Assembly: GCA_018712425.1 (NCBI GenBank)
Contig: DVHA01000081.1
Coordinates: forward strand, 1-13,129
Source of the DNA: Candidatus Faecivivens stercoravium
GTDB lineage: Bacteria; Bacillota; Clostridia; Oscillospirales; Ruminococcaceae
Direction of reading: 5' to 3'
Length of the DNA: 13,129 nt
Below are positions 1 through 6,430 of the stretch, in pieces (the first letter of the stretch is position 1; each line of letters opens with the position of its first letter). Position numbers and translations under genes: made by a program. Under the pieces are notes generated by a model. The model was not told where the DNA came from. It was given only the letters and a program-made list of their open reading frames with translations, and did no database searches.

Positions 1-662
1 ATGGTCTCGCTCTCGCCGCCGGTGCAGACCGAGAGCACCTCCCGGTCAAAGTTCTCGTGCTCGCTCCCGTAATCGCCGAGGAAGTAGTTGTAGGTATTCC
101 GCCCGCCGAGGAGGCAGTAGGTGCCGTCGACAATCAGGTACTTGTCGTGCAGCCGGCAGTGGAGCCCCTCGACGTCTAAAATGTTCAGCGGGTTATACAG
201 CCGGATTTCAACGTTTTCGTAGCTGTCCAGCGCCGCGAAATGGTCGTTCCCGCCCATCCGGAGAAGCCCCGTCAGCCCGTCGGTGATGATCTGGATTTCC
301 ACCCCCCGCTCGGCCGCGGCTACAAGCGCCGCCATCACATCCTGGCCGCTGTCGTCGTCGTGGAAGTCAAAGGTCGAAAGGATAATCCGTTCTTTGGCCC
401 CCTCGATCAGCCGCAGCCGGTGGATAAGGGCGTCCCAGTTGTGCTCGACCAGCATCACCCGGTCGTTTGTCACCTCTCCCTCTTCCCCGTAGAAGCCGGA
501 GGCGGCGGGGATGGAGGACAGGTCGGAGACAGACGGGTAATGGGCCGCTATGACCAGCGACCCGATGATTACCCAGAGCAGCACCGCCCCGATCCCGGCC
601 CCGATAACGACGCACCCTCTTTTGATCCACAGGGCGGCGGCCGCCCATCCTGTTGCTTTCAA
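1..662 (-). CDS. Phospholipase D / cardiolipin synthase-like membrane protein (N-terminal part)
   Basis: The minus strand carries an open frame of about 220 codons that runs off the left edge, so only the N-terminal part is present. Residues about 17-40 form one hydrophobic segment after a basic stretch (IKRG), a likely membrane anchor. Residues about 65-196 look like one phospholipase D domain, with the HKD signature HDKYLIVD (His172, Lys174, Asp179) followed by LLGGRNTYN. Family members normally carry two HKD motifs and are about 480-520 residues long, so the second is presumably off-window. Known activities are phosphatidyl transfer (cardiolipin synthesis) or phosphodiester hydrolysis at the membrane; which applies here cannot be told. 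I chose a TTG start at 662 because GGGAGG (675-670) lies 7 bases ahead; an in-frame ATG at 686 has no clear ribosome site. It is divergent from the glutamine synthetase gene. Confidence 0.8.
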   Translation of the reverse strand, partial: MKATGWAAAALWIKRGCVVIGAGIGAVLLWVIIGSLVIAAHYPSVSDLSSIPAASGFYGEEGEVTNDRVMLVEHNWDALIHRLRLIEGAKERIILSTFDFHDDDSGQDVMAALVAAAERGVEIQIITDGLTGLLRMGGNDHFAALDSYENVEIRLYNPLNILDVEGLHCRLHDKYLIVDGTYCLLGGRNTYNYFLGDYGSEHENFDREVLSVCTGGESET

Positions 663-720
663 AATAAAACCTCCCGTCCCACTCATGTTGGATACGCTTT
701 TCAAATCCGCAGACAGGTAT

Positions 721-729
721 ATTATACCA
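721..729 (-). promoter_or_regulatory. Extended -10 promoter element for the PLD-like gene
   Basis: On the minus strand the sequence reads TGGTATAAT, a perfect -10 hexamer with the TGn extension, about 60 bases upstream of the proposed TTG start. No good -35 is seen 16-18 bases away, which is acceptable for an extended -10 promoter. The hexamer lies in a perfect inverted repeat GGTATA-T-TATACC (716-728), which could simply reflect the hexamer or could be an operator half-site pair. Confidence 0.5.
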
Positions 730-867
730 CAGCCCCGCCGCCCATTTCTCCCATTTTTTATGACCATCTCCCGACCGGACGCCGTAGGCAAACCGGCGGT
801 TTCAGGAGGCAGTTTTGTGTAAAGATAACAAAGATGGCCCGGCCTCCTCAATGTGGGAAAATATCCC

Positions 868-897
868 TTGCCCGAAGGGCGGGAAATGTGATAGAAT
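868..897 (+). promoter_or_regulatory. Putative promoter of the glutamine synthetase gene
   Basis: TTGCCC (868-873) and TAGAAT (892-897) are separated by 18 bases, and TGA directly before the -10 gives an extended -10. Transcription would start near 904 and give a leader of about 53 bases. The -35 and spacer overlap an inverted repeat, CCCTT-GCCCG-AAGGG (865-879), overlapping GCCC-GAA-GGGC (870-880), where a repressor could bind. A small hairpin ATGGC-CAGC-GCCAT (909-922) lies in the predicted leader. No intrinsic terminator is visible in the leader. Confidence 0.45.
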
Positions 898-956
898 AAG
901 TAAAGAGTATGGCCAGCGCCATGCCGTCGCCATAGAAAGGACCGTGACAGCAGCCG

Positions 957-2252
957 ATGGACAACACCATTTCCGAAGTGCTTTCCTTTGTCGAGGAAAA
1001 CGACGTCAAATTCATCCGTCTCACCTTCTGCGACCTCTTCGGCGTCCCGAAAAACGTCAGCATCATGCCGGGGGAGCTGGAGCGTGCCTTTACCGAAGGG
1101 ATTTCCTTTGAACAGTCGGCGGTGGAAGGGTTTCAAAACGCCCCCTCCACCCTTTACCTGAAGCCGGACGCCGGCACCGTCTCCGCCCTTCCCTGGCGGC
1201 CGTCGGCCGGGCGGGTCATCCGGTTTTTCTGCGACATCGTCACCTCTGACGGGACCCCTTACGAAGGGTGCGCCCGCTCGATCCTCAAGCGGGCGGTGGC
1301 CCACGCCGCCCGGCACGGGCTCTCCTGCCAGGTGGGGACCGAGTGCGAGTTCTACCTCTTTAAGACCGACGAGTTCGGGGAACCGACCCTGACCCCCCAC
1401 GACCACGCGGGCTACGCCGACATTGCCCCCCTCGACCGGGGGGAAAACGTCCGGCGGGAGATCTGCCTGACGCTGGAGGAGATGGGCTTCAACCCCGAAA
1501 CCTCCCACCACGAAGCCGGCCCCGGCCAGAACGAGATTGATTTCCGGTTTTCCGACGCCCTGTCGGCCGCCGACAACCTCCTCGCCTTCCGGGCGGCGGT
1601 CAAGGCGATTGCCGCTAAGCACGGCCTCTACGCCAGCTTCCTCCCGAAACCCTTCCCCGACCGGAGCGGCAGCGGGATGCACGTCAACTTTTCACTGGTG
1701 CGGAACGGCAAAAACATCATCCATGCCGCCGACGGCCTCCACGACCCGATGTCGGAACAGTTTGTCGAAGGGGTGCTGCGGCACGCGCCGGAGATGGCCG
1801 CCTTCTTAAACCCGCTGCCCAACTCCTACCGGCGGCTGGGGCAGTTTGAGGCCCCCCGGGGGATCGGCTGGGCGAAAAACGGCGCCGGCCCCCACATCAT
1901 CCACGTCCCCCCGGCCCTCGGGGAACAGGCGCGGATCGAGCTGCGCAGCCCCGACCCCTGCTGCAACCCCTATCTGGCCTTCGCGCTGCTCTTAGAAGCG
2001 GGGCTCTCCGGCCTGGAAGGGGGATACCCCCTGCGGGCGCAGGCGGGGACCGAAATGGCGCCGGGGGAAGAGCTGCTGCCGGAAGACCTGCCGGCAGCCC
2101 TCACCACCGCCGGAAACTCCCCGCTTATCGCCCGGGTTTTCCCCGAATCGCTGCGGGAAACCTATTTTACCCGCAAGCGGCAGGAGGCGGAAGCCTATAT
2201 CGCCGGCGACGCGGCGGCCTATGACTTTGCCCACTATTTCCCCTACTACTGA
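957..2252 (+). CDS. Type I glutamine synthetase family protein (divergent active site)
   Basis: The 431-residue protein belongs to the glutamine synthetase I family (glutamate + NH3 + ATP to glutamine, cytosolic). An N-terminal beta-grasp domain (about 1-105) precedes the catalytic domain. Metal and substrate signatures are visible: GTECEFYLF (Glu129, Glu131), HHEAGPGQNE (Glu186, Glu193), GSGMHVNFS (His242), NSYRR with FEAP (290-300), and ELRSPDPCCNPYLAF (Glu328, Arg330). Three positions depart from the canonical enzyme. The FDGSS aspartate is Glu52 (SFEQSAVEGF). The segment that normally reads NRS..LIR is NGAGPHIIH (308-316), so two active-site arginines are missing, the second replaced by His316. 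The classic adenylylation motif NLYDLP is absent. It may be a working glutamine synthetase or a relative with another amine acceptor. The ATG is the first in-frame start after a stop at 945; the ribosome site is weak (AAAGGA, 15 bases away). An ANTAR gene follows after 34 bases. Confidence 0.88.
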   Translation: MDNTISEVLSFVEENDVKFIRLTFCDLFGVPKNVSIMPGELERAFTEGISFEQSAVEGFQNAPSTLYLKPDAGTVSALPWRPSAGRVIRFFCDIVTSDGTPYEGCARSILKRAVAHAARHGLSCQVGTECEFYLFKTDEFGEPTLTPHDHAGYADIAPLDRGENVRREICLTLEEMGFNPETSHHEAGPGQNEIDFRFSDALSAADNLLAFRAAVKAIAAKHGLYASFLPKPFPDRSGSGMHVNFSLVRNGKNIIHAADGLHDPMSEQFVEGVLRHAPEMAAFLNPLPNSYRRLGQFEAPRGIGWAKNGAGPHIIHVPPALGEQARIELRSPDPCCNPYLAFALLLEAGLSGLEGGYPLRAQAGTEMAPGEELLPEDLPAALTTAGNSPLIARVFPESLRETYFTRKRQEAEAYIAGDAAAYDFAHYFPYY

Positions 2253-2286
2253 TTCGGATCAAAATCGGTAGAAAAGGAGAAACAGG

Positions 2287-2853
2287 ATGGAAAGCGTATT
2301 GATTGCCGCCGGGGCGGAAAACGCCCGCAAAACCTTAGCCGACCTCATCCGTCCCATCGGGGCCCAGATTGTCCACACGGCCCGGAGCGGACGGGAAACC
2401 CGGCAGATGCTCGCCGAGCACCCCTACGACCTGGTCATCGTCAACGCCCCATTGCCGGACGAATCCGGCGTGGAGCTGGCTATCCACGTCTGCGGCGGCC
2501 TCTCGGGGGCGATCCTGCTGGTCAAGTCAGACCTCTACCCCGCCGCCGAACGGGCGGAAAGCTATGGGGCATTGGTCCTCTCCAAACCGTTAAACCGCGG
2601 GGCATTCCTGCGCTGCGTGCGGCTCAGTGAAATACAGTTAAACCGGCTGGGCGCCCTGCAGCGGGAAAACCGGCAGTTAAAAGATAAAATCGAGGAGATC
2701 CGCCTGACCGACCGGGCCAAATGCCTGCTGATCGAGTTTGAGCGGCTGTCCGAAACCGAGGCCCACCGATATATAGAGAAACGGGCCATGGACCTGCGCG
2801 CGCCGAAAATCACCGTCGCGCGGGAGATCATCCGCCGGTACGAAAACAGATAA
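2287..2853 (+). CDS. ANTAR-domain putative RNA-binding antiterminator with pseudo-receiver domain
   Basis: This 188-residue protein has a receiver-like domain (about 1-110), a short coiled coil (about 112-137), and a C-terminal ANTAR domain (about 134-185) with the typical run LSETEAHRYIEKRAMDLR and a following helix. ANTAR proteins bind paired hexaloop hairpins in leader RNA and prevent termination, often for nitrogen genes; clostridial glnA genes are known to be followed by such regulators. The receiver looks degenerate: the phospho-acceptor aspartate is Asn53 (DLVIVNAPLPDESG), and the acidic pair after strand 1 is missing (VLIAAGAENA). The Lys-Pro of strand 5 remains (Lys100-Pro101). Phosphorylation control is therefore unlikely; control by protein partners or a ligand is a guess. 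AAGGAG lies 7 bases before the ATG. It sits directly after the glutamine synthetase gene and 38 bases before purF, so it is probably co-transcribed. Confidence 0.85.
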   Translation: MESVLIAAGAENARKTLADLIRPIGAQIVHTARSGRETRQMLAEHPYDLVIVNAPLPDESGVELAIHVCGGLSGAILLVKSDLYPAAERAESYGALVLSKPLNRGAFLRCVRLSEIQLNRLGALQRENRQLKDKIEEIRLTDRAKCLLIEFERLSETEAHRYIEKRAMDLRAPKITVAREIIRRYENR

Positions 2854-2891
2854 AAACCGGCAAAACCGCAACCAAAAGGGGATTGGATCAC

Positions 2892-4325
2892 ATGTATTAC
2901 AAAAATGGGCTTGATAAGCTGCATGAAGAATGCGGCGTCTTCGGCATTGTCACCACATCGGACGAGGCGGCGGGCATCACCTACAACGCCCTGCTCGCCC
3001 TCCAGCACCGGGGCCAGGAAGGGGCCGGCATCGCCATCCAGCGGGACGGTTCCATCCTTTACCACAAGGACGTCGGGCTTGTGAGCGAAGTCTTCGGCCG
3101 CGACGTTTTAGACAAGCTGCCGAAAGCGCATATGGCCATCGGCCATGTCCGCTATTCCACCACCGGCATAAATTCCCAGAAAAACACCCAGCCCATGATC
3201 ACCGAGTACCTGAAAGGCCGCCTTGCCACCGCCCACAACGGGAATATTGTCAACGCCGCCGAAATCCGGGAAAAACTGGTTAGCGTGGGCTGTAGTTTTG
3301 CCGCCACCAACGACACCGAGGTCATCTCCTCGCTGATCGCCTGGGAGGCGCTGCGGGGGGAATCGGTTGAGGAGGCGGTCGCCGACGCGGCGAGACAGCT
3401 AAAAGGCGCCTTCTCCCTCGTCGTCCTCTCCAGCCGGGGCAAGCTGATCGCCTTCCGGGACGGGACCGGCTTCCGGCCCCTCTGCCTCGGGAAAAACGCC
3501 CAGGGGTGGGCGGTGGCGTCCGAGTCCTGCGGGCTGGACAGCGCCGGGTTTACCTTCGTCCGGGATATCCAGCCGGGGGAGATGGTCGTCATCGGCGGGG
3601 ACGGTTCGGTCGAGAGCCGGATGGTCCTCCCCGGCCGGAAAAAGGGGCTCTGCATCTTTGAATACGTCTATATTGCCCGCACCGACTCGGTGATCGACGG
3701 CCTCAGCGTCTACCAGGCCCGGATGGAGATGGGCCGGCAGCTGGCCCGGGAGTTCCCGGTCGAGGCCGACATGGTCTGCGGCGTCCCCGACTCGGGGCTG
3801 GAGGCGGCGATGGGCTACGCCGAGGAAAGCGGCATCCCCTACGGCTTCGGCTTTGTCAAAAACCGCTACATCGGCCGCAGCTTCATCTACCCCACCCAGG
3901 AGCAGCGGGACGCGGCCGTCCGGCTGAAGCTAAACCCGCTCTCGGTTAATGTAAAGGGCAAGCGGATTATCCTGATTGACGACTCGATCGTCCGCGGCAC
4001 CACCTCCGCCAAGATTATCCAGAACCTCAAGCAGGCGGGCGCCAAGGAAGTCCACCTGCGGATCGCCTCCCCGCCCGTCCGGCACGGCTGCCACTTCGGC
4101 ACCGACATCGACAGCGAGGAGAACCTGATCGCGAACCAGCTTACGCTCGACGGCATCTGCCGGAAGATCGGCGCCGATTCGCTGGGGTATATCAGCATCG
4201 ACGGGCTGAAAAAGGCCTGCACCGGCTGCGCCTTATCCTTCTGCACCGGCTGCTTCGACGGCGGCTACCCGGTGGACGTCGGCAGCGAACACACCAAGGG
4301 GCAGTTCGAAAGCGATGGGGTGTAA
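2892..4325 (+). CDS. purF: Amidophosphoribosyltransferase (glutamine PRPP amidotransferase)
   Basis: This enzyme makes 5-phosphoribosylamine from PRPP and glutamine, the first committed step of purine synthesis. The 477-residue protein starts with a 13-residue propeptide (MYYKNGLDKLHEE) before Cys14, the N-terminal nucleophile freed by autocleavage in Bacillus-type PurF. The class II glutaminase domain covers about 14-240 (LLALQHRGQEGAG, AHNGNI, ATNDTEV). The phosphoribosyltransferase domain has the PRPP loop LIDDSIVRGTTS (361-372). Cys254, Cys400, Cys451 and Cys454 fit the four ligands of the structural 4Fe-4S cluster of the B. subtilis type, which makes the enzyme oxygen-sensitive. I place the start at the ATG; a TTG nine bases upstream lies only 2 bases after the AAAAGGGG ribosome site, whereas the ATG is 11 bases away. 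It follows the ANTAR gene by 38 bases and is not in a visible pur operon. Confidence 0.96.
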   Translation: MYYKNGLDKLHEECGVFGIVTTSDEAAGITYNALLALQHRGQEGAGIAIQRDGSILYHKDVGLVSEVFGRDVLDKLPKAHMAIGHVRYSTTGINSQKNTQPMITEYLKGRLATAHNGNIVNAAEIREKLVSVGCSFAATNDTEVISSLIAWEALRGESVEEAVADAARQLKGAFSLVVLSSRGKLIAFRDGTGFRPLCLGKNAQGWAVASESCGLDSAGFTFVRDIQPGEMVVIGGDGSVESRMVLPGRKKGLCIFEYVYIARTDSVIDGLSVYQARMEMGRQLAREFPVEADMVCGVPDSGLEAAMGYAEESGIPYGFGFVKNRYIGRSFIYPTQEQRDAAVRLKLNPLSVNVKGKRIILIDDSIVRGTTSAKIIQNLKQAGAKEVHLRIASPPVRHGCHFGTDIDSEENLIANQLTLDGICRKIGADSLGYISIDGLKKACTGCALSFCTGCFDGGYPVDVGSEHTKGQFESDGV

Positions 4326-4385
4326 TTGAATTATCCGATACACCTTACAGATACAGAAAAAAATTGAAAGGAATGGTCAACTAAG

Positions 4386-5462
4386 ATGGACAAGAAAGCA
4401 TACCTCATCCTGGAAAACGGGAAAATTTTTGAAGGCAGGTCCTTCGGCGCCGAAGGGGCCGTAACCGGCGAGGTCGTTTTCACCACCGCCATGACCGGTT
4501 ACCTGGAGACGCTGACCGACCCCAGCTACTATGGGCAGATCGTCGTCCAGACCTTCCCCTTAATCGGCAACTACGGCGTCATCCCCGAGGACTTCGAAAG
4601 CGAAGCCCCCGCCCTCAAAGGCTATATCGTCCGGGAGGTATGCGAGAACCCGTCCAACTTCCGCTGCCAGGGGGACCTGGACGCCTACCTCAAAAAGATG
4701 GGGATCATCGGCCTCTGCGGCATCGATACGAGAGCCCTGACCCGGATTATCCGGGAACACGGGGTTATGAACGGCCGGATTGCTTCGAACCCGTCCGACG
4801 CCGATCTGGAGGAGATCCGCTCCTACCTCGTCAAAGAGGCGGTCGAATCGGTCACCACCGGCAAGGCCTACACCTTAAACCCTGAAACCACCCGCTACCA
4901 TGTCGTCCTGTGGGACTTCGGCGCCAAGATGAACATCGAACGGGAACTGGTCAAACGCGGCTGCGAAGTGACCGTCGTCCCGGCAGAAACTTCCGCCGAA
5001 GAAATCCTCGGGATGAACCCCGACGGGATCATGCTTTCTAACGGCCCCGGCGACCCGGCCGAAAACACCGGCATCATCGCCGAGCTCCGGAAGGTCTCGG
5101 AGAGCGGCAAGCCCATCTTCGGCATCTGCCTCGGCCACCAGCTTTTAGCCCTCGCCCGCGGCGGCAAGACGGTCAAGCTGAAATACGGCCACAGAGGCGC
5201 CAACCAGCCGGTCAAAAACCTCAGTTCCGACCGGGTCTTCGTCTCCAGCCAGAACCACGGCTACGCGGTCGACACCGAACACCTCCCCCAGGGCGGCGAG
5301 ATGAGCTATCTAAATGCCAACGACGGCACCTGCGAAGGGATCCGGTACACCGATATCCCCGCCTTCACCGTCCAGTTCCACCCGGAGGCCTGCGGCGGCC
5401 CCCACGATACCAATTTCCTCTTCGATGAATTCACCGCCCTGATGGACGCCCACAAGGCGTAA
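4386..5462 (+). CDS. carA: Carbamoyl-phosphate synthase small (glutaminase) subunit
   Basis: The 358-residue product is the glutaminase subunit that supplies ammonia to CarB for carbamoyl phosphate, the precursor of pyrimidines and arginine. An N-terminal CPSase small-chain domain (about 3-135, with TGYLETLTDPSYYGQ and GIDTRALTR) precedes a class I glutamine amidotransferase domain (about 170-355). The catalytic triad is visible as Cys248 in GICLGHQ, and His332 and Glu334 in FHPEACGGP. The oxyanion-region motif SNGPGDP (218-224) is intact. Length is normal. AAAGGA lies 13 bases before the ATG, a little long. The gene follows purF by 60 bases. No carB follows; the next gene is dapF, so the large subunit must be encoded elsewhere or be missing. 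Confidence 0.95.
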   Translation: MDKKAYLILENGKIFEGRSFGAEGAVTGEVVFTTAMTGYLETLTDPSYYGQIVVQTFPLIGNYGVIPEDFESEAPALKGYIVREVCENPSNFRCQGDLDAYLKKMGIIGLCGIDTRALTRIIREHGVMNGRIASNPSDADLEEIRSYLVKEAVESVTTGKAYTLNPETTRYHVVLWDFGAKMNIERELVKRGCEVTVVPAETSAEEILGMNPDGIMLSNGPGDPAENTGIIAELRKVSESGKPIFGICLGHQLLALARGGKTVKLKYGHRGANQPVKNLSSDRVFVSSQNHGYAVDTEHLPQGGEMSYLNANDGTCEGIRYTDIPAFTVQFHPEACGGPHDTNFLFDEFTALMDAHKA

Positions 5463-5475
5463 GGGGGGCCCGCCA

Positions 5476-6333
5476 ATGGAAATCCAGTTTACAAAAATGC
5501 ACGGCTGCGGCAACGACTATATCTATGTCGACATGTTTAAAACCCCGGCCTTCGACTTTGAAAAAGCGGCCATTGCCCTCTCCGACCGGCACTTCGGCAT
5601 CGGCGGCGACGGGGTGATCTGCATCTGCCCGTCGGATAAGGCGGACGCGAAGATGCGGATGTTTAACGCCGACGGCAGCGAGGGGAAGATGTGCGGCAAC
5701 GGGGTGCGGTGTGTCGGGAAATACGTCTACGACAGCGGCATCGCCCGGAAGGAAACAATCACCATCGAGACCTTAAGCGGCATCAAGACCCTCCGGATGC
5801 AGGTGGAGGGCGGCAGGGCCGTCGCCGCCACCGTCGACATGGGGGCGCCGGTCCTCACCCCGAAGGAGATCCCGGCGGACTTCCCGGGAGAAAGGGCCGT
5901 CTCGGTCCCGCTTACCGTCGACGGGAAGGAATACAAGGTCACCTGCGTCTCGATGGGCAACCCCCACGCGGTCGTTTTCATCGACTTCGACCCGATGGAG
6001 CTGGACCTCCCAAAAATCGGCCCGCTCTTTGAGCACCACCCCGCCTTCCCGGAAGGGGTCAACACCGAGTTTATCCAGCAGCTGGATGAAAAGACCCTCA
6101 AAATGCGGGTCTGGGAACGCGGCAGCGGGGAGACCTGGGCCTGCGGGACCGGGACCTGTGCATCGGTCGTCGCGGCGGTGTTAAACGGCCGGTGCAGGAT
6201 GGGAGAGGATGTGCTGGTCCACCTGCGGGGCGGCGACCTCGTCATCCGCTATACCAAAGAGACCGTCTATATGACCGGCCCGGCGGTGACCGCCTTTACC
6301 GGCAGCGTCGAGCTTTCCGACTACGGCATCTAA
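5476..6333 (+). CDS. dapF: Diaminopimelate epimerase
   Basis: DapF interconverts LL- and meso-diaminopimelate without a cofactor, giving the meso form for peptidoglycan and lysine. The 285-residue protein opens with the family hallmark FTKMHGCGNDYIYVD and has the two catalytic cysteines in their motifs: Cys73 in MCGNGVRC and Cys223 in WACGTGTCAS. The two-fold pseudosymmetric halves are each about 130-140 residues and the length is normal. AAGGGGGG ends 7 bases before the ATG. The gene begins 13 bases after carA, so co-transcription is likely. It pairs functionally with dapL at 8402, which supplies its LL-diaminopimelate substrate, although pyrG and a repeat lie between them. Confidence 0.96.
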   Translation: MEIQFTKMHGCGNDYIYVDMFKTPAFDFEKAAIALSDRHFGIGGDGVICICPSDKADAKMRMFNADGSEGKMCGNGVRCVGKYVYDSGIARKETITIETLSGIKTLRMQVEGGRAVAATVDMGAPVLTPKEIPADFPGERAVSVPLTVDGKEYKVTCVSMGNPHAVVFIDFDPMELDLPKIGPLFEHHPAFPEGVNTEFIQQLDEKTLKMRVWERGSGETWACGTGTCASVVAAVLNGRCRMGEDVLVHLRGGDLVIRYTKETVYMTGPAVTAFTGSVELSDYGI

Positions 6334-6388
6334 ACCCCGAAACATACCGTCCCGCAAGCGGCGGTGCTGCAAACAGAATATCATAAAG

Positions 6389-6430
6389 AGGAGGTAAGGG
6401 CTGTAAAAACTTACAGCCCGAAGAGAACCG
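6389..6430 (+). promoter_or_regulatory. pyrG translation-initiation region with a hairpin between Shine-Dalgarno and ATG
   Basis: A strong Shine-Dalgarno AGGAGG (6389-6394) lies 36 bases before the pyrG ATG, far beyond normal spacing. Between them is a perfect 9-bp hairpin, GGGCTGTAA (6398-6406), loop AAAC, TTACAGCCC (6411-6419). Folding it out leaves an effective spacing of about 14 bases. There is no better ribosome site nearer the ATG (only GAAGAG at 6420-6425) and no in-frame ATG, GTG or TTG start between the TAA at 6404 and 6431. No T-run follows the stem, so it is not an intrinsic terminator. Confidence 0.6.

Noticed and set aside
898..956. ANTAR target (paired hexaloop hairpins) in the glutamine synthetase leader
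   Set aside because: Only one short stem (909-922) is visible; drawn with a six-base loop it reads CCAGCG, which lacks the first-position A of the known motif, and there is no second hairpin or terminator.
815..1111. A TTG-started 98-codon frame with AGGAGG (804-809) five bases ahead, upstream of the glutamine synthetase
   Set aside because: It lies mostly upstream of the predicted transcript start, overlaps the glutamine synthetase gene in another frame over half its length, and resembles no known protein.
4326..4385. Promoter before carA (TTGAAT at 4326)
   Set aside because: The best -10 candidate (GATACA) matches only three of six consensus bases, so co-transcription with purF is as likely.
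6398..6419. The pyrG upstream hairpin as a dapF terminator or as Bacillus-type pyrG attenuator
   Set aside because: No T-run follows the stem, and no separate terminator stem exists between the GGGC and the ATG, so neither mechanism fits as known.
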